Of a DNA stretch of 64,000 nt, positions 1-12,164 are shown one piece after another. The notes under the pieces were generated by a model. It was given only the letters and a program-made list of their open reading frames with translations. It was not told the origin of the DNA and did no database searches. Origin of the DNA: Cryptomeria japonica. Its lineage: Eukaryota > Streptophyta > Pinopsida > Cupressales > Cupressaceae. The stretch's first letter is position 1. Each line of letters begins with the position of its first letter. Where the stretch lies: NCBI RefSeq assembly GCF_030272615.1, contig NC_081410.1, positions 126,469,140-126,533,139 on the forward strand. The letters are read 5' to 3'. Position numbers and translations under genes: made by a program.

Positions 1-772
1 ATTGATGCACCAATGTATAAATTGTCGAATGAATACCTTACAATATGTAAACTAATTGTATTGCACTCTGATTAAGATTTACATTTTTTTAAAAGTAAAC
101 CCAAAACCAGAAGAATCCATAAGAAATTTATAAGATTTTTTTTTTTAATTTTTTTTTCTGAAAGCATGTGAAAGTTAGTAACTGGGACCCATTGATGGGA
201 CAGATAACGAAACTGTAAATATCAATCTTTACATGTTAATTAGATTAAACCATTCAGTTTTCAATTCAGATAATGTATTGAATGAATAAGTTTGGAATGC
301 GTGTTCATTGCCCATTTATAACATCAGATAACAGACGTGTCAAACTTGAGTTGCCAATTTTATTTTAAACAGTGTTTGATGGTTATAGCTCACGAACCTG
401 TTTTTTCTATACTGCAGAAATACTTAAAAAGGAAGTCCTTTTTTAAAGAAAGTGAACAATTTAAACATGGACTGTGAAGTTTGAGTTCATTATTGACACG
501 TTTTTTTAATGTGTGGAGGATATCCATGAAGTACTATTCTGCAAGATAAAATTGAAGGGGGGCATGCAAAATAAATGGATACAAGGAGTTGTGGGAGGTA
601 ACTGTGTTATAGGTGTAAAAATAAGGTGTTTGTAAAATTTTATTCTTATTTGTGGTTAATGTAAGGATTTAATAAAGTATTTTGTTTTCAAGCATTTTTA
701 TGGTATTTAATTTAAATCTGTGTTTAGTCATGTCAATTCTATATGGTATATTGTCGTTTTAAATTATTAGAG
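1..772. other. AT-rich intergenic DNA
   Basis: I see no open frame, RNA gene or bounded element here. The stretch is AT-rich with short homopolymer runs and ends at the target site of the LINE fragment that follows. Confidence 0.6.
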
Positions 773-1099
773 ACAATCAATATGAGGCATCGTCCGGACT
801 GTGGTTGCTTGCAGGTGGAAGGGAAAGTCTTCTCCCCTGCCTAAAACCTCCTTCATTGGGGTTTGGGTGTCTCACCCCCCCGCCCCGCCCTTGAGGGGGG
901 TCTTTTTTGTTCTCCAGTTGGATAGCATTCCTTGCCTGTCTGACTGTGATTGTTTCTAACTGCCTATAGGCGGTTGTTTTTTTGCCAACATAATTTCTCT
1001 TGATGTTGTTTGTTTTTTGCTGATAGTTTTTTACTATGTTAAGGGTCAGCGCCCTAGTTAACACTGCTTTACTAATAAAAAAACAATCAACATGAGGCA
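773..1099 (+). mobile_element. 5'-truncated LINE tail with 17-bp target duplication
   Basis: A 293-bp insert (790-1082) ends in an A-rich tail (AATAAAAAAA) and is flanked by ACAATCAATATGAGGCA (773-789) and the same sequence with one mismatch (1083-1099). An A tail plus a long direct duplication is the hallmark of target-primed reverse transcription. Near its end it has TGTTAAGGGTCAGCGCCCT, closely matching the 3' end of the larger LINE on the minus strand near 7218-7237, so it is a short 5'-truncated copy of a related LINE. It is noncoding. A GC-rich stretch (about 820-900) stands out from the flanks and belongs to the insert. Confidence 0.85.
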
Positions 1100-3147
1100 A
1101 CACTATTGCTTTTGTCAATTCAATCTTTTGTTTAAGTAGCTTAGTAATCAATACATGATGTGAAAAAATATTAATAGATTATAACATCAATTTGGGGATA
1201 TACAAACACAACACAATGTAGAGAGAAGATGTTAGGAAGAAACATGTTTGGAACAATTATTTTCCTTCTTGAAAATTATTTTTTAAAGTCAAAAAGTGTT
1301 TTGTCAAAACTCAGGTCACATAAGAATCCTATATCATAGACAACAAAGACTATTGTGTCAAAAGACAAGTTTAGAAAAGTGTCGGATTTTGTTGTTTCGC
1401 AATCCAAACCTATTGTGAGGGTCTAGAAATGTTTGAAAACAAATAGAGAAAAATGTGGTCTTCGTTATAAGAGTGGTGTTCAATCTTGTTGGTCATTCTT
1501 GTGAAGCCAAAAAATTTGAGTTCTCAAAACAAATAAATCAAGATGTACTAAGTCTAATAATATTTAAGCTTCTTTTCATTGTGGATGTTAGAGGCATAAC
1601 TGTAGTAATTGTTTGACCTCCACCCATTGTGGTCAACGTACATATTTAGTCTCAATTGAACATGAACTCTATACATACATAAGTAAACCAAGAATGTGAA
1701 AATGATCCCGAGACAAGGAAATTAACTAATAGAAAATTGATGACTATTGAAGATGCATTTTAGCTCAATACACCTATTTCTGAAGACAAGAATACATTTT
1801 CCTTTAAATAAAACAGTAAGCATGCCAATTCAATGACCCTGAACAAATATTTAAAGTTTGGGAAGAGGGGTGGTGTCTAAGGACACTATTGAGGAGCTTG
1901 TTAGACAAGAATTGATCTTCCTTTGAACAAAATCCAAGGCGTGCCAATTCAATGGCCATGAACAGATATTTAAAGCTCTGGAAGTAATTAAGATGTTGCT
2001 ATGACGCTCTCTTATGAATGTTTCTTGAAGATACTTAGCATGTCTTAATAGGTACAAATGCATAAAGACACATCCTTTTACATGACATCGTAACATTGTG
2101 CGATTTGAAATAATACACACTTTAATCAGTTTAAAATGACTAACTAGAAGGAAGAGATGGGTTCAATCTTTTTCTAAGTTCAAAATTTTTTAATTCAAAT
2201 TTATACATTTAAAGTTGATCTAAATCAATTCAACACCCACTGATCTAGAATAAAATAACGAATAATGAATATTACAAATAGAATCCAAATCGTTAAAATA
2301 TTTTTTAATAAAACGAAGATAACTTATTTTACCAACTTCTACACGAAAACATCACCAATTACTACTAAAAACAATCTCATCAAAATAAACCCAAAAACAT
2401 TAAAAAAATATATCATCATTGACAGTCACAAGCACCTACCAAGCTAGTAGTAGAGTTTTAGTAGACTCTTATTCCTTTGTACATTCCCTTCAGATGCCAA
2501 AAAAACACTGATAACTTTGAGTTGATGCCCATGACAAGTATGGAAATAGAATGGAGAGTTTTTAGAATGAGGACAATAATTCACATCTCAAACAGTCAAA
2601 TAAGGACATGAAAGCACAGAGAAATTGAACCGCTGTATTTGTTTCTCTTGAACAATGATTGCAGGATTTGACAGAGAGTGATGTGAGTTGGTTACATGTT
2701 TGGTAGAACCTTGTTATCCAAACAAAACAAAATGCATCAAATAATACTTCTCAGAGATTGATGAAAGAGCTAACAAATCCTTTGACACTTGGCTTGCCTG
2801 AGACACATTCATTGCTTTATGTATTGAATAATCTTATCTTCTGTAATGTCTTCTTGACAAAAGGTTTCCATGAAAGAGATGGTTCATGTAACAGTCCTCT
2901 GATTATGCCCCACACCATGATTGGACAGGTCCACTCTCAATTTGTTTTTCCATCTGTAGTAATGTGTATGGCATGGCTTTTCTTCAAGTGCAATGATTAG
3001 TATACAAGTGTTATATTTTTACGGAAAAGATGATGAATCATTTTACTCTTTTTCAATTGTACGTAATTTAAGAAATTATTTTCTTTTTGTTTAATTTTTT
3101 TTATTGATTTATCATTGTATTTAATTATTGCTATATTACGTAAGAGT
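1100..3147. other. AT-rich intergenic DNA
   Basis: No gene is supported. Short open frames here lack recognisable motifs and have the base composition of noncoding AT-rich DNA. One tandem duplication at 1784-1984 is listed separately. Confidence 0.5.
1784..1984. repeat. Diverged tandem duplication, period 119 bp
   Basis: Two adjacent copies about 100 bp long share the core GCCAATTCAATG followed by GAACA.ATATTTAAAG. The copies begin near 1784 and 1903 and differ at many positions, so the duplication is old. No coding or structural role is visible. Confidence 0.7.
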
Positions 3148-3380
3148 GTGTTATTTGATTGGAAAGATGAAATAAAGATATTATAGTATGAATCTTCTTT
3201 TCTTGAAGCATATTTTAATCTATAATTTGAGAGTGATATAAAGCAAAATAAACAAGAGCCGTGTATCTATTTGGTTGGAAAGATGAAATAAAGATATTAT
3301 AGTATGGATCTTCTTGTCTTGAAAATTTTTTAATCTATAATTTGAGTGTGATATAAAGTATACTAAACAAGGGTTGTGTA
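3148..3380. repeat. Tandem duplication, period 116 bp
   Basis: Two copies begin with TTGGAAAGATGAAATAAAG (at 3159 and 3275) and continue through TATTATAGTATG and AATCTATAATTTGAG. They are clearly alike but carry scattered substitutions and a small indel. The sequence is AT-rich and noncoding. Confidence 0.8.
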
Positions 3381-4969
3381 TCGTTTTTGGTGAGGTACAT
3401 TTAACATACTTGCATAATCTTGATAAAAGTAATATATAAGAAGATGGTTTATATATTGTGAAATTTTGATAGTACAATTTGTAAATAATTATTGGCTTGT
3501 ATACTATAGTTCAGTACTCTAACTAATCTTTTTTCTTAAAAGGTGACACAATTTTAAAATGTTAACTAGTTATTCCATGAAAAATTTAAGCAATGGTGTT
3601 GTGTATTTGGATGGGGTTAGTTTGCCAATTATATTTGAACACTTCTAATTGAAAAATATTGTTGACACTATGAGTTCAATCATAGTTGGCAATAAGGATT
3701 GAAGGTGTCTATTTGGCATTTTGGCCATTGTTTACAATATTTGAATATAGAGATGAAATTACTTGCTATTATTTTTAAATGAGTAATTTGTTGAAAATGT
3801 GAGTTTTTTAGTATATTTTTTGAAGGGGTAAACACTTTCGACCTAAACCTATGAACCAATGAGGTCACAAATAGGAGACCTCATCCCCAACATAAACACT
3901 CAACAATAACACCCCAACATGGTTTGAACCTTGGTCGCAAGAATCACAACACCACGATTTAACCATCACATTAATTTCAACTTATTGAAAATGTGAGTTT
4001 GATCATAGGCAACAATGAGGATTGAAGGTGTAGATTTGATATCACTATTTGCGGTATCTAAAGTACAAATGAAACTACCTACTTCTTTTGCCTCAAAGTT
4101 ATGAAAGCACTTAAGATTCACAATATGTATATCCATAAAATATGTGTTTATGATAAAAGTATAACTTCATGTGAGGTTAAAAATTTATATATTACAAATT
4201 TGACACATTTGAATTTTACTACCCAATATGAACTTTTGGTATTTGGTAGACTTTTAGCTCAATATTATATGGAATTATATTGTTGGCGTCAATACAATTG
4301 AGCGAACTGTTGAACTAAGTGACTCAAATAACTCTTTCCTAGATGGTGTATAAACACTGTAAGGCCTTGAGAATACACTTCATACTATTGAGATTATATC
4401 TACTCTTTACATTTAAATTAGACATTCCACTCAAACTAGTCACCACACAACTCTTGATTATTATTTTTAAACCTTTATGTAGTATCATTGTCCCTTGTGA
4501 ACTTTATAATTAATATTTATTACCTAATAATTGATAAATTAATAAATCATCTTACTAGGTTAATTTATTATTTTAATATAATAAGTATAATTCCATCTTG
4601 ATTCCTCAATGCATGAATAAATCTACTTTAGTTTTCTTCACTATATCCTTCTTAGTTTCCCTAATGAAGCTCAAATAATTGCCAAATGATATGGTGTTTG
4701 TGCACTCTAATCTCTCTAGAATAATATACACCTTGTGTTAGAGCACATAAGTGTTTCCCACTATTGGGATAGAAGAAAAACATGCCAAAATGAACAATGC
4801 TCAAAATTGCATCAATTCGATCAAGCCTAGTCAATGCACATATGGTGACATGTAGTATCCATTAGTAAGATAGAAATTGATCAAAGATTTTTTGATCAAG
4901 ACACCTTTGACAAAAGTACTTATGAGTTTTGCATAAAATGTAGGGATGACCAATCTTTTTTGCAATTCT
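3381..4969. other. AT-rich intergenic DNA
   Basis: Apart from the possible SINE at 3826-3972, I see nothing genic. A segment containing GAAAATGTGAGTTT and GGATTGAAGGTGT occurs twice (around 3690-3815 and 3985-4080), on either side of the SINE-like piece, so an older local duplication was probably split by it. Confidence 0.5.
3826..3972 (-). mobile_element. Possible tRNA-derived SINE
   Basis: On the minus strand there is an A-box-like TGGTTAAATCGTGG (3952-3965), followed 21 bases later by the B-box-like GGTTCAAACC (3921-3930), the spacing of an internal RNA polymerase III promoter. The sequence continues for about 95 bp without folding as a tRNA. The higher GC content than its flanks and its position inside an older duplication fit a short retroposon. 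I could not find a clear target duplication or tail, so this remains a candidate. Confidence 0.45.
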
Positions 4970-7189
4970 TATTGGCAGTTATTTATTATCAACTCCACAA
5001 ATTATAACATTATATAGCCCAAAACACCTTCCAAATATTGTACCAATTAACATTATGCAATAGGGTAGGCCAATGAACCATCATTCATTTGAATTATTTA
5101 TAGAATGTAAGTAACAAGGTAATTGAATCCTAATGAGATGAAATTGGAAATTAGTGAGCATGAAGTTTTGAAGTTTGAGTGAGACAAGTGCATGAGAAGA
5201 GAGAGAAATGAGATAGATCAACATTGCCTAAAAGTTTAGTCACAATCCTAGATATAGAGATATTAAAAATCAAATGTATTGATGTTTAGTAATAGGGGAA
5301 GGAAATATAAATGATGCATGGGGAGTTAAGTGGCTTATAATGGAATTCATTTGTATCTAATCTTGGCATACCCTTATTTGTTCTTTTACAAAAATGCATT
5401 TTGAGTTCCATATGAGTCTTTTACCCTTCAATTAGATGTGTTGCATGAGTGGCTTATCTATAAACAATGTAGCCTCAAATTCTTTACCCATAGAGCCCAA
5501 AACACACTAAACCCATGGTAGTCCATGGTCATGGATTTTAATCAAGTTATTGATAATTATTTAATATTAAACCCATAAATTATAATATTGTGTAGCCCAA
5601 CAAACCTATTTATTTTGAATATTGTAAAAAATAAAAATTATGAAATGACGGCCAATCAACCGTCTCTTATTTGGATTTCTTTTAAAATGGAAGTCTTAAG
5701 GCAATTCAACCTAATGAGATGAAATTTGATAGGAGTTAGCATATAGTTGTGAAATTCAAGTGAGACAAGAAAATTGCATCAAAAGAGAGAGAAATGAGTT
5801 AGAACAAAATTATGTATAATTATATTCTCAATATTAGATATAAAGATAGTACAAATCGAATACATTTATGAGTAGTTATTAGGGAAGGAAATGAAAATGA
5901 TGTTTAGTTTTTGGAACATTTACCTACAAACCAAATGATACCTCCTAGGTGTATGTAAGACTTCATAGAACCTATGTACTTGAAGATATACACCAATAAA
6001 ATGAAGAACTTTACTTTAGTTATCTAGCATCATCACTTGTCAATTGGTGTAAATTTTTTATTTGATCCTCGAATATTTAAAAATAACATTAGGGATTTAA
6101 TATAAGCTCCTTTGATATAAGGGCTTGATCCAAGCCAACTAGTGGAAAGAAAAGGTTGAGAAAAATATAGACCTAAAAGATATCCTTTCATGGATATCCC
6201 AAATGATTTATTATGTTCTTATATTATAACAAGAATTCCTCTAAAATAGAACTCCTATAAAGTTTGTTAATAATAGTGTAAAGCTTTTATGCATTAATGG
6301 CATCTCAAACTTTCTTATAAGTTATTCCATTTTATTTTTATTCAAAAATTGACTCATCTGGATACTTGACTGTACATATAGTTGATGAAATTATTCTCAT
6401 GAAGCTTATTTAAAATATTTTTGAGCTTTACAAAAGTAACCAATGTAAATGTGTCATCCCTGACTAGACTCTATGTGTTGCTTCTAAAATTTTCAAGTGT
6501 ATACATTCTAAAGAAAAGAAAATATAGAATTTAGTGGAGGTTTCTTGCATTTGTCTTTTCTTGGAGACACTTTTTTCTTATAAGAAACTCAATATGAAAC
6601 TACCCCTTTTCATGGTTTCTATCAATGTGCGACTTGTAATAGATCTTGAAGATATTGAGCTTACAATTTGGGAGCTATTTGAGGTGCTTGCATGATTGTG
6701 TATGTACTGTCAGAGTACCCTCATTTATTCTATTTATACAAACACATTATATGTTACATGAGCAACCTATCTATAGTCATTGTATCCCTCAAATTATTAA
6801 CCCTTAGAGCCCTAAACACCCTTATATTAGGGTGGATTATGATTATGTATTTTGACTAACATATTGGCAATTTCTTATTATCAAACACACAAATTACTAT
6901 ATGTGTAGCCCAATTTCTCTATTTATTCTCAATTCTTGTAGGAGATGGAATTATGAAAAGAGGTAAGCCAATGAACCATCTCTCATTTGTATTTCTTCTA
7001 AAATGCAAGTAATAAGGCAATTCAATCTAATGAGATGAAATTGGAAATGAGTGAGCATGAAGTTATGAAGTTTGAGTGACATGTGACAAGTACATGAGAA
7101 GGGAAAAATTAGCTAGATCAATATTACCTATAATTATAATTTCAACCCGACTTATAGATATGTGAAAATTAAATAAATTTATGTTAGTT
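4970..7189. repeat. 1.3-kb tandem repeat, left part
   Basis: Landmarks recur in the same order: TAGCCCAA (about 5018, 5592 and 6908), GGCCAATGAACCATC, AATGAGATGAAATT, GAGTGAGCATGAAGTT and GAGAGAGAAATGAG. The spacing between the second and third copies is about 1.32 kb; the first is shortened to about 575 bp. The array resumes at 37473 after the LINE, and the phase agrees once the 30-kb insertion is removed. No ORF is conserved between copies, so it looks like a noncoding satellite-like family. Confidence 0.75.
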
Positions 7190-7430
7190 TTTTATATTAA
7201 AAGCAATGAGAGAAAGGGTGTTGACCCTTAACACAATCCAAAGGCTTTCAATAGCGCATTCATAGAAAAAAGATAAAAAAAAACTAGAGAGTCCAAACAA
7301 CAAAACAATAAATAAGTAGCAGCGGGGGAAACACCCTGTAAGTCCAAATTAACAATTCAAACCATTAAACCATTTAAACCTAGACCTAGGGACCAGAGTT
7401 GCGAAGACCCGCCTGTAGAAGGACATTGTC

Positions 7431-9470
7431 CTAGTTGTCTGTGAAGAGCTTGAAGAGCTCCCTGCATGCTTGCTTGTCTTCATCCTCTCCCTCCAGGGCC
7501 TTGTCCTGCAACAAAAAGAGGGTTGTTGCCGAGTTGTGCATCACTCTAATCCAGAACTTGTTAATGCTTGCCAGTTGTTTGTCCCGAGTGTCCAATTTGA
7601 TCTTCATTTCCTTAATCTCCATCCTCAAGGCTTGTAATTTCGTGTTCACCCCTTGGCCTTTGAATTTATTTTTTAGCTCACGAACCACACTTTTTAGGGT
7701 TTGCATCTCACCATCCCTTAACTAGTCACTCAACTCAACATTGTCATCCACCTTCACAGTTTGTTGCACATCTTCAGCAGTTTGGCAGCTCCTCTTCTCC
7801 TCTTTCTGCACCCCTTTCTTTTTATTGGTCCCTTTTATTCCCCTATCTTTCTTCTCAACAACAATACCCAATCTATCCTCTTCCCTCTCCTTTTCCACCT
7901 CATCCCTAATAGCTAGCCCCAACACATCAATAGACTCAACCTTTTGCAACATTTCGCCCGGGGTCACCTTGTCCAATTCTTTAGTAGGGTCCACTTTCTA
8001 CCCTGTCACATCTTGGGAATCCATAGGAGGTTTAATGTCAGCCTACTAATAAAATCTAGCCTTTCTAGTCTCTAATTCCTCCCCATTAGGCTTATTTAAA
8101 TTCCCACCATCGCTCTACTCAGTATCTTCTTCAGACTCTATAATAGTCCATTTTTTACCTTTTATGTTGCTCGCCTCCCAAGAGATAATCTTGAACAACT
8201 GTCTCCTTCCTTTAGTACTAACGTTGGGGTCATCTTCCTCAATATCTTTAGAATTGGAATTGTCAATGAAAATTCTCTTCTTTCTACCCAAGGGTTTGTT
8301 TTTTCCCTTTGAGCATATGGGTTTTCACTCTCTGATAGTGGAAATAGCAAGTGAGAAAAATTTGGGAGGGCCAAGTTTCATGATGGTCATAGAGGAGGAA
8401 GGGATGGGTGAAAAAGCAAAGGCTTCAACTAAGAGTTGGAAAATCTGGGGGCAGGGGGGAGCGGGCAATTCCATTTGCATACGTAGCTAGGAGGTGGGAA
8501 GCATTAAGAGGGGCTTCAAAAATCATAATATTTTGTGAGGAGCATAAGGATGAATGGTAGGAATAGAGCCTATAAATCAGACCCTAGTGGAGAGGGATGG
8601 GCCTTTTATCTTCATTTTTAGGGTCCAAAGCTTCCTTGATGGAGCTTTCGAGGGAGTGGAGTAGCTAATGGGAAAGATAACTAGTGTTATTAATTCTAAA
8701 ATGGTTTAACATAGGCATATGGTAATAGTAATAAACCTTGCGATGATCCTCAAGGGTAAAGTATTTCATGTTCATGAGGTATACCCGGTTCCATGGGTAT
8801 GGTAACTCCTCCCTAGCAAAGTTGTCTTGTATCTTAATAGGGGCTTCTTTTCCCTTGAAAAAATTGTTGAGACTATTACTATTAGCAACATGGTTGGTCC
8901 TCTTCCATCTTTTTCCTTCTAGGGTAAGGCTCGCAGCTTGGTCAATGACCTCCTCAGAGACTTCGAATGAAATTCTCCCTAAAAAAACCATTTCGGTTGG
9001 TCTAATAAATGGCTAATTGGATTGAAAGATGATCATCATACCCTCTCAAATTATCCAAATATTTTTCCACCCCACCCTCGACACATTAATGTCAGACAAC
9101 AGGGTCATTTTTAAAATTATTTGGCTTGTCTGACTCATAGCACACTCTATCACCACCTATGACGGACTCACAGATATTTTTAGTGAAGGCACCACTGAAA
9201 ACTAGAGACATTAACCTTTTTATGATAGAGGTAGCTAAAAAGGAGCACTGCCTTGGTAAAATGATATTAACATTTTCATTATTGTTTTTATTCCCAAAAT
9301 TGTGTGAACCAGTGAAGGTGTAATTACTTCGCTTAACCTCTAAATTATGTGGTGCATGCAAAAGGTAAAACTTACCTTGAGAAAGGACATCAACATTTAA
9401 AATCGTCTTTTTTTTTAGGGATTGAAAAATCATTATTGCCCATACATCCACATGTACATTAAAGCCCAAT
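7431..9470 (-). pseudogene. LINE copy 1 third ORF (ORF3): plant-mobile-type domain plus coiled coil, broken
   Basis: The fragments in order are 9469-9092, 8991-8665, a decayed middle, then 7994-7431 as one frame with a single stop. The 8991-8665 piece contains VIDQAASLTLEGKRW and MPMLNHFR, which align with VTGLKMEGTKF and FTILNHFC in the equivalent ORF of the second LINE (59337-60700). The match continues through a run ending LHQGLIYRLY / VHQGLILLIYEY once a stop is ignored. The last part is rich in K and E with heptad-like spacing and probably forms a coiled coil. From memory, the first part resembles the domain annotated in plants as a putative plant transposon or mobile-domain protein; that match is unverified. 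Its role in the LINE is unknown. Confidence 0.75.
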
Positions 9471-9779
9471 ATTCTTCATGAAAGCACAAAATCCCAAGGG
9501 AGTCACGTGAACCCCAATGTAGTCAAGATGCATCGTCAGTAAAATAAGTCTGAAGCAATGTCAAATCATGATGGTGATTTGGCCACCAAATTCATCACTC
9601 CATTTGGTAGCCCATGTCATATTAATGTCGGTCCTTATTAGTGCCAATTTGAGCTAATTCAAATTTGTAAAATATCGCCTCATTGAACCCACACAACCAA
9701 GCTAGAGAAGGTGGATTTTGTTACACAAATAACTACCCATGGGAACTCCAGTTGTGCGACACTTTCCATCGAGAAGTAG

Positions 9780-12123
9780 TTAGACATTGTTTGGGAGGGA
9801 ATGCAACCTCCTCCAACATCTCAAACCCCTAGCTAGAAGACCAAGAGCCGATAAGGCATCCACCACCTTGTTTCCCTCTCTATAAACATGACTAATCTCA
9901 AAAGAATCAAATCTCATAATTAACTTGTGGATGTCTTTGATTGTGCCATCAATAGCCCAATTGATTGTGTTCAACCCTTTATCAATATTAATAATGAGTT
10001 TGGAATCACCCTAAATGATAATGACACAAATTCCAATAGATAGGGCTATCCTAAGACCCCAAGCTAAGGTCATACCTTCTGCTTGGCTGCTAGTAAAACA
10101 ATTTAGATTGCCAGTGTAAGCATACACCATATGACAAAGATGTGATCTTAGGACCCCCTAGTAGTGGCTAAACCTTGGGACTATCTAGCAGCACCATCGA
10201 AGTTCAATTTGTACCAACCAAGTCTGGGTGGTTGCTATTTGGTGTTCATTCTCATCAATTTCTTAGTATTATCAAAGGTTGCATAAGAGCGGGAAAGGTC
10301 CCAGTGTAGAGCCACCTTGATATCTTGATGGGTAGAAGGATTAGGAAGGAGCTTGACATGAGTGAACACAAGATTATTCAATATATAGGATCTTAAGGAA
10401 GGACCTAAAAATCACATTAGCAAGGTTCTCCACACCGCAAAAGATCCTATTATTCCTTTCTTTCCAAATACTCCATCATAGATGGGGTGGAATTTATTTC
10501 CATAGTTAACAAATAAGGGGATCAAATTTTGACCCCTTCCACTCTTTGATCAGGTGAATTAAATTCACATTCATAGTCCAATAGAGATTGTGTTTTTGAC
10601 TCACCATCCTTAAAGGATTCTAACAAAGTTATAATGAAGCAACATGTGAGAAATTATTTTTCTTCTATTTTGCACATGACACATCTATTAGGGAGTTGAA
10701 ATCCCCTCTTGATGAGATTATCTTTGGCAAGGGATTTTTTGTGCAGGGTTGTCCACCAAAAGAAAAAAAAATTAGGGATGAGTTGATGGTTCCAAACTTA
10801 CCTCCACCAATATAGAGAGTTGTTTTCTTAAAGAAGAATTTGATAAGAAGATTTGATCATGAAATCTCTCCCCCCCCCCCCCCCTCGGTTTCAGTTACCA
10901 AATGAATTTGTCTTCATGGGGAAAGAAGGGCAATCCAACCTATTTAAGAATTTTCTACACCTTCAAAGCATCATGCAGTAGATGGGGTGATTATGTTATT
11001 AGAGGGCAATATGCTTCCAAGAATTATTGGGGGCAAGGTAATCACCAACCCACTGTCCAAAATAGGATTTAGCGCAAACCTATAATCTCCTAAGAGAGAG
11101 GATGGAAGCCAACGGTTTATCTCCAATCCAAGTATCTTCCTAGAAGCGAATGCTACCCCCATTACCAACAAGCCATTTTAGACCTAGAGAGATAACACCC
11201 CTTCTCTTAAGAATATTATTCTAGATTTTGGAACCATTGGGGAACCCTTCTAAATTCAATATCCTATGAAATTTTTCTTGATGAAGGTTCTTATCACTCA
11301 TAATATGGCACTGGTAAGCTTTGTGAATAGCCAATTTCCATCCAATTTTAGTCATGAGGGCCTTGTTGAATTGTGAGATTTTCCTTATTCCCAATCCTTC
11401 CTTGTCTCTCTGATAGCATACCTTGTCTTATCCAACCAAGGACAATCTCTTCTTTTCTTCCATACTTGTCCAAAGTAAAGTCCTTTGGATTCTTTCCAAC
11501 TTCTCAACCATAGAGGTCGAGATCTTGGATAAGGAAAGGAAGTAGATAGGGATCCCTTGTAGAGAGGAAGGCAAGAGTTAAATTTTTCCAACACTACTAA
11601 GAAGTCTTCCCTTCCAGTCTGGGAGTTTCTTTTACATTATTTCAAGAATAGAATTCCAAAAGGCATTAGAGACTTCCTTGATCATGAGAGGTAATCAAAA
11701 GTAAGTACCCAAGAGGGTAGCAGTCTAGCATCCCAGAATATCTTTAGTTTTACTTTGTAGCCTATCGACAGTATGGAAGAAGTAAAAATTGCTCTTTTCA
11801 TAGTTAATATGCTGACTATATGCTTCCACATATTGGTTAAGGAATTTTTTCCATCCCCAAGCTTCGACAACTGAGGCCACCCTAAAGAGAATAGTACCAT
11901 CAACAAACTATTGTAAAACAGTAGGTGGAACAAAGGAGGCAGGTTTGAACCCTTGAAAGGCCTTATTATTAACAAGAGCGATGAAATTTCTTCCAATAAA
12001 TTTAGCAAGAATAATGAATAGGTAGGGGGACAACATATCACCTTGTTGCACCCCCCTAGTTGCACCAAAAGTCTCCCTGGGGACACCATTGACCAAAACA
12101 AAGTACTTGATAGTAGAAATACA
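9780..12123 (-). pseudogene. LINE copy 1 ORF2 C-terminal part: RT palm, linker, RNase H
   Basis: The frame begins right after the 23-kb insertion with CISTIKYFVLVNGVP, then GATRGVQQGDMLSPYLF, a standard non-LTR RT block. The catalytic FVDD box reads FVDG here, so one catalytic aspartate is lost. Further on come DWKGRLLSSVGKI and GLGIRKISQFNKALM, typical of the region after RT in plant L1 elements, and a short RNase H stretch WYKLNFDGAAR (about 10195-10225) with FREGN-like ending near 9890. Numerous stops and frameshifts are present, and there is a run of 15 C at about 10870. It once encoded the reverse transcriptase and RNase H used in target-primed retrotransposition. Confidence 0.88.
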
Positions 12124-12128
12124 TTCTT

Positions 12129-12164
12129 GGGTATGTGCAGGATCATGGGGGTCCAAAAAGTGGC
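12129..12164 (+). repeat. Left terminal inverted repeat of the large element
   Basis: It starts GGGTATGTGCAGGATCATGG and continues GGGTCCAAAAAGTGGC. It pairs with 35465-35500 on the other strand at 31 of 36 positions, the first 20 being identical. It begins immediately after the LINE coding sequence stops being collinear. Confidence 0.85.

Larger units (their letters stand above)
7190..12128 (-). mobile_element. L1-type LINE (copy 1), 3' part: rest of RT, RNase H, third ORF, 3' end
   Basis: This is the downstream portion of a minus-strand LINE whose upstream portion is at 35501-37472; a 23.4-kb insertion separates them. Removing the insertion gives an element of about 6.9 kb, a normal length for a full plant L1. 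The A-rich 3' end is at 7190-7200 (read on the minus strand). A candidate duplication ATG(T/C)TAGTT lies at 7181-7189 and near 37479-37487. The frames are broken many times, so the copy is dead. The order on the minus strand is RT, linker, RNase H and an extra ORF before the 3' end. Confidence 0.9.

Noticed and set aside
7435-8490. Plus-strand open frames across the LINE 3' region
   Set aside because: They are antisense shadows of the minus-strand ORF3, which has homology to the second LINE.
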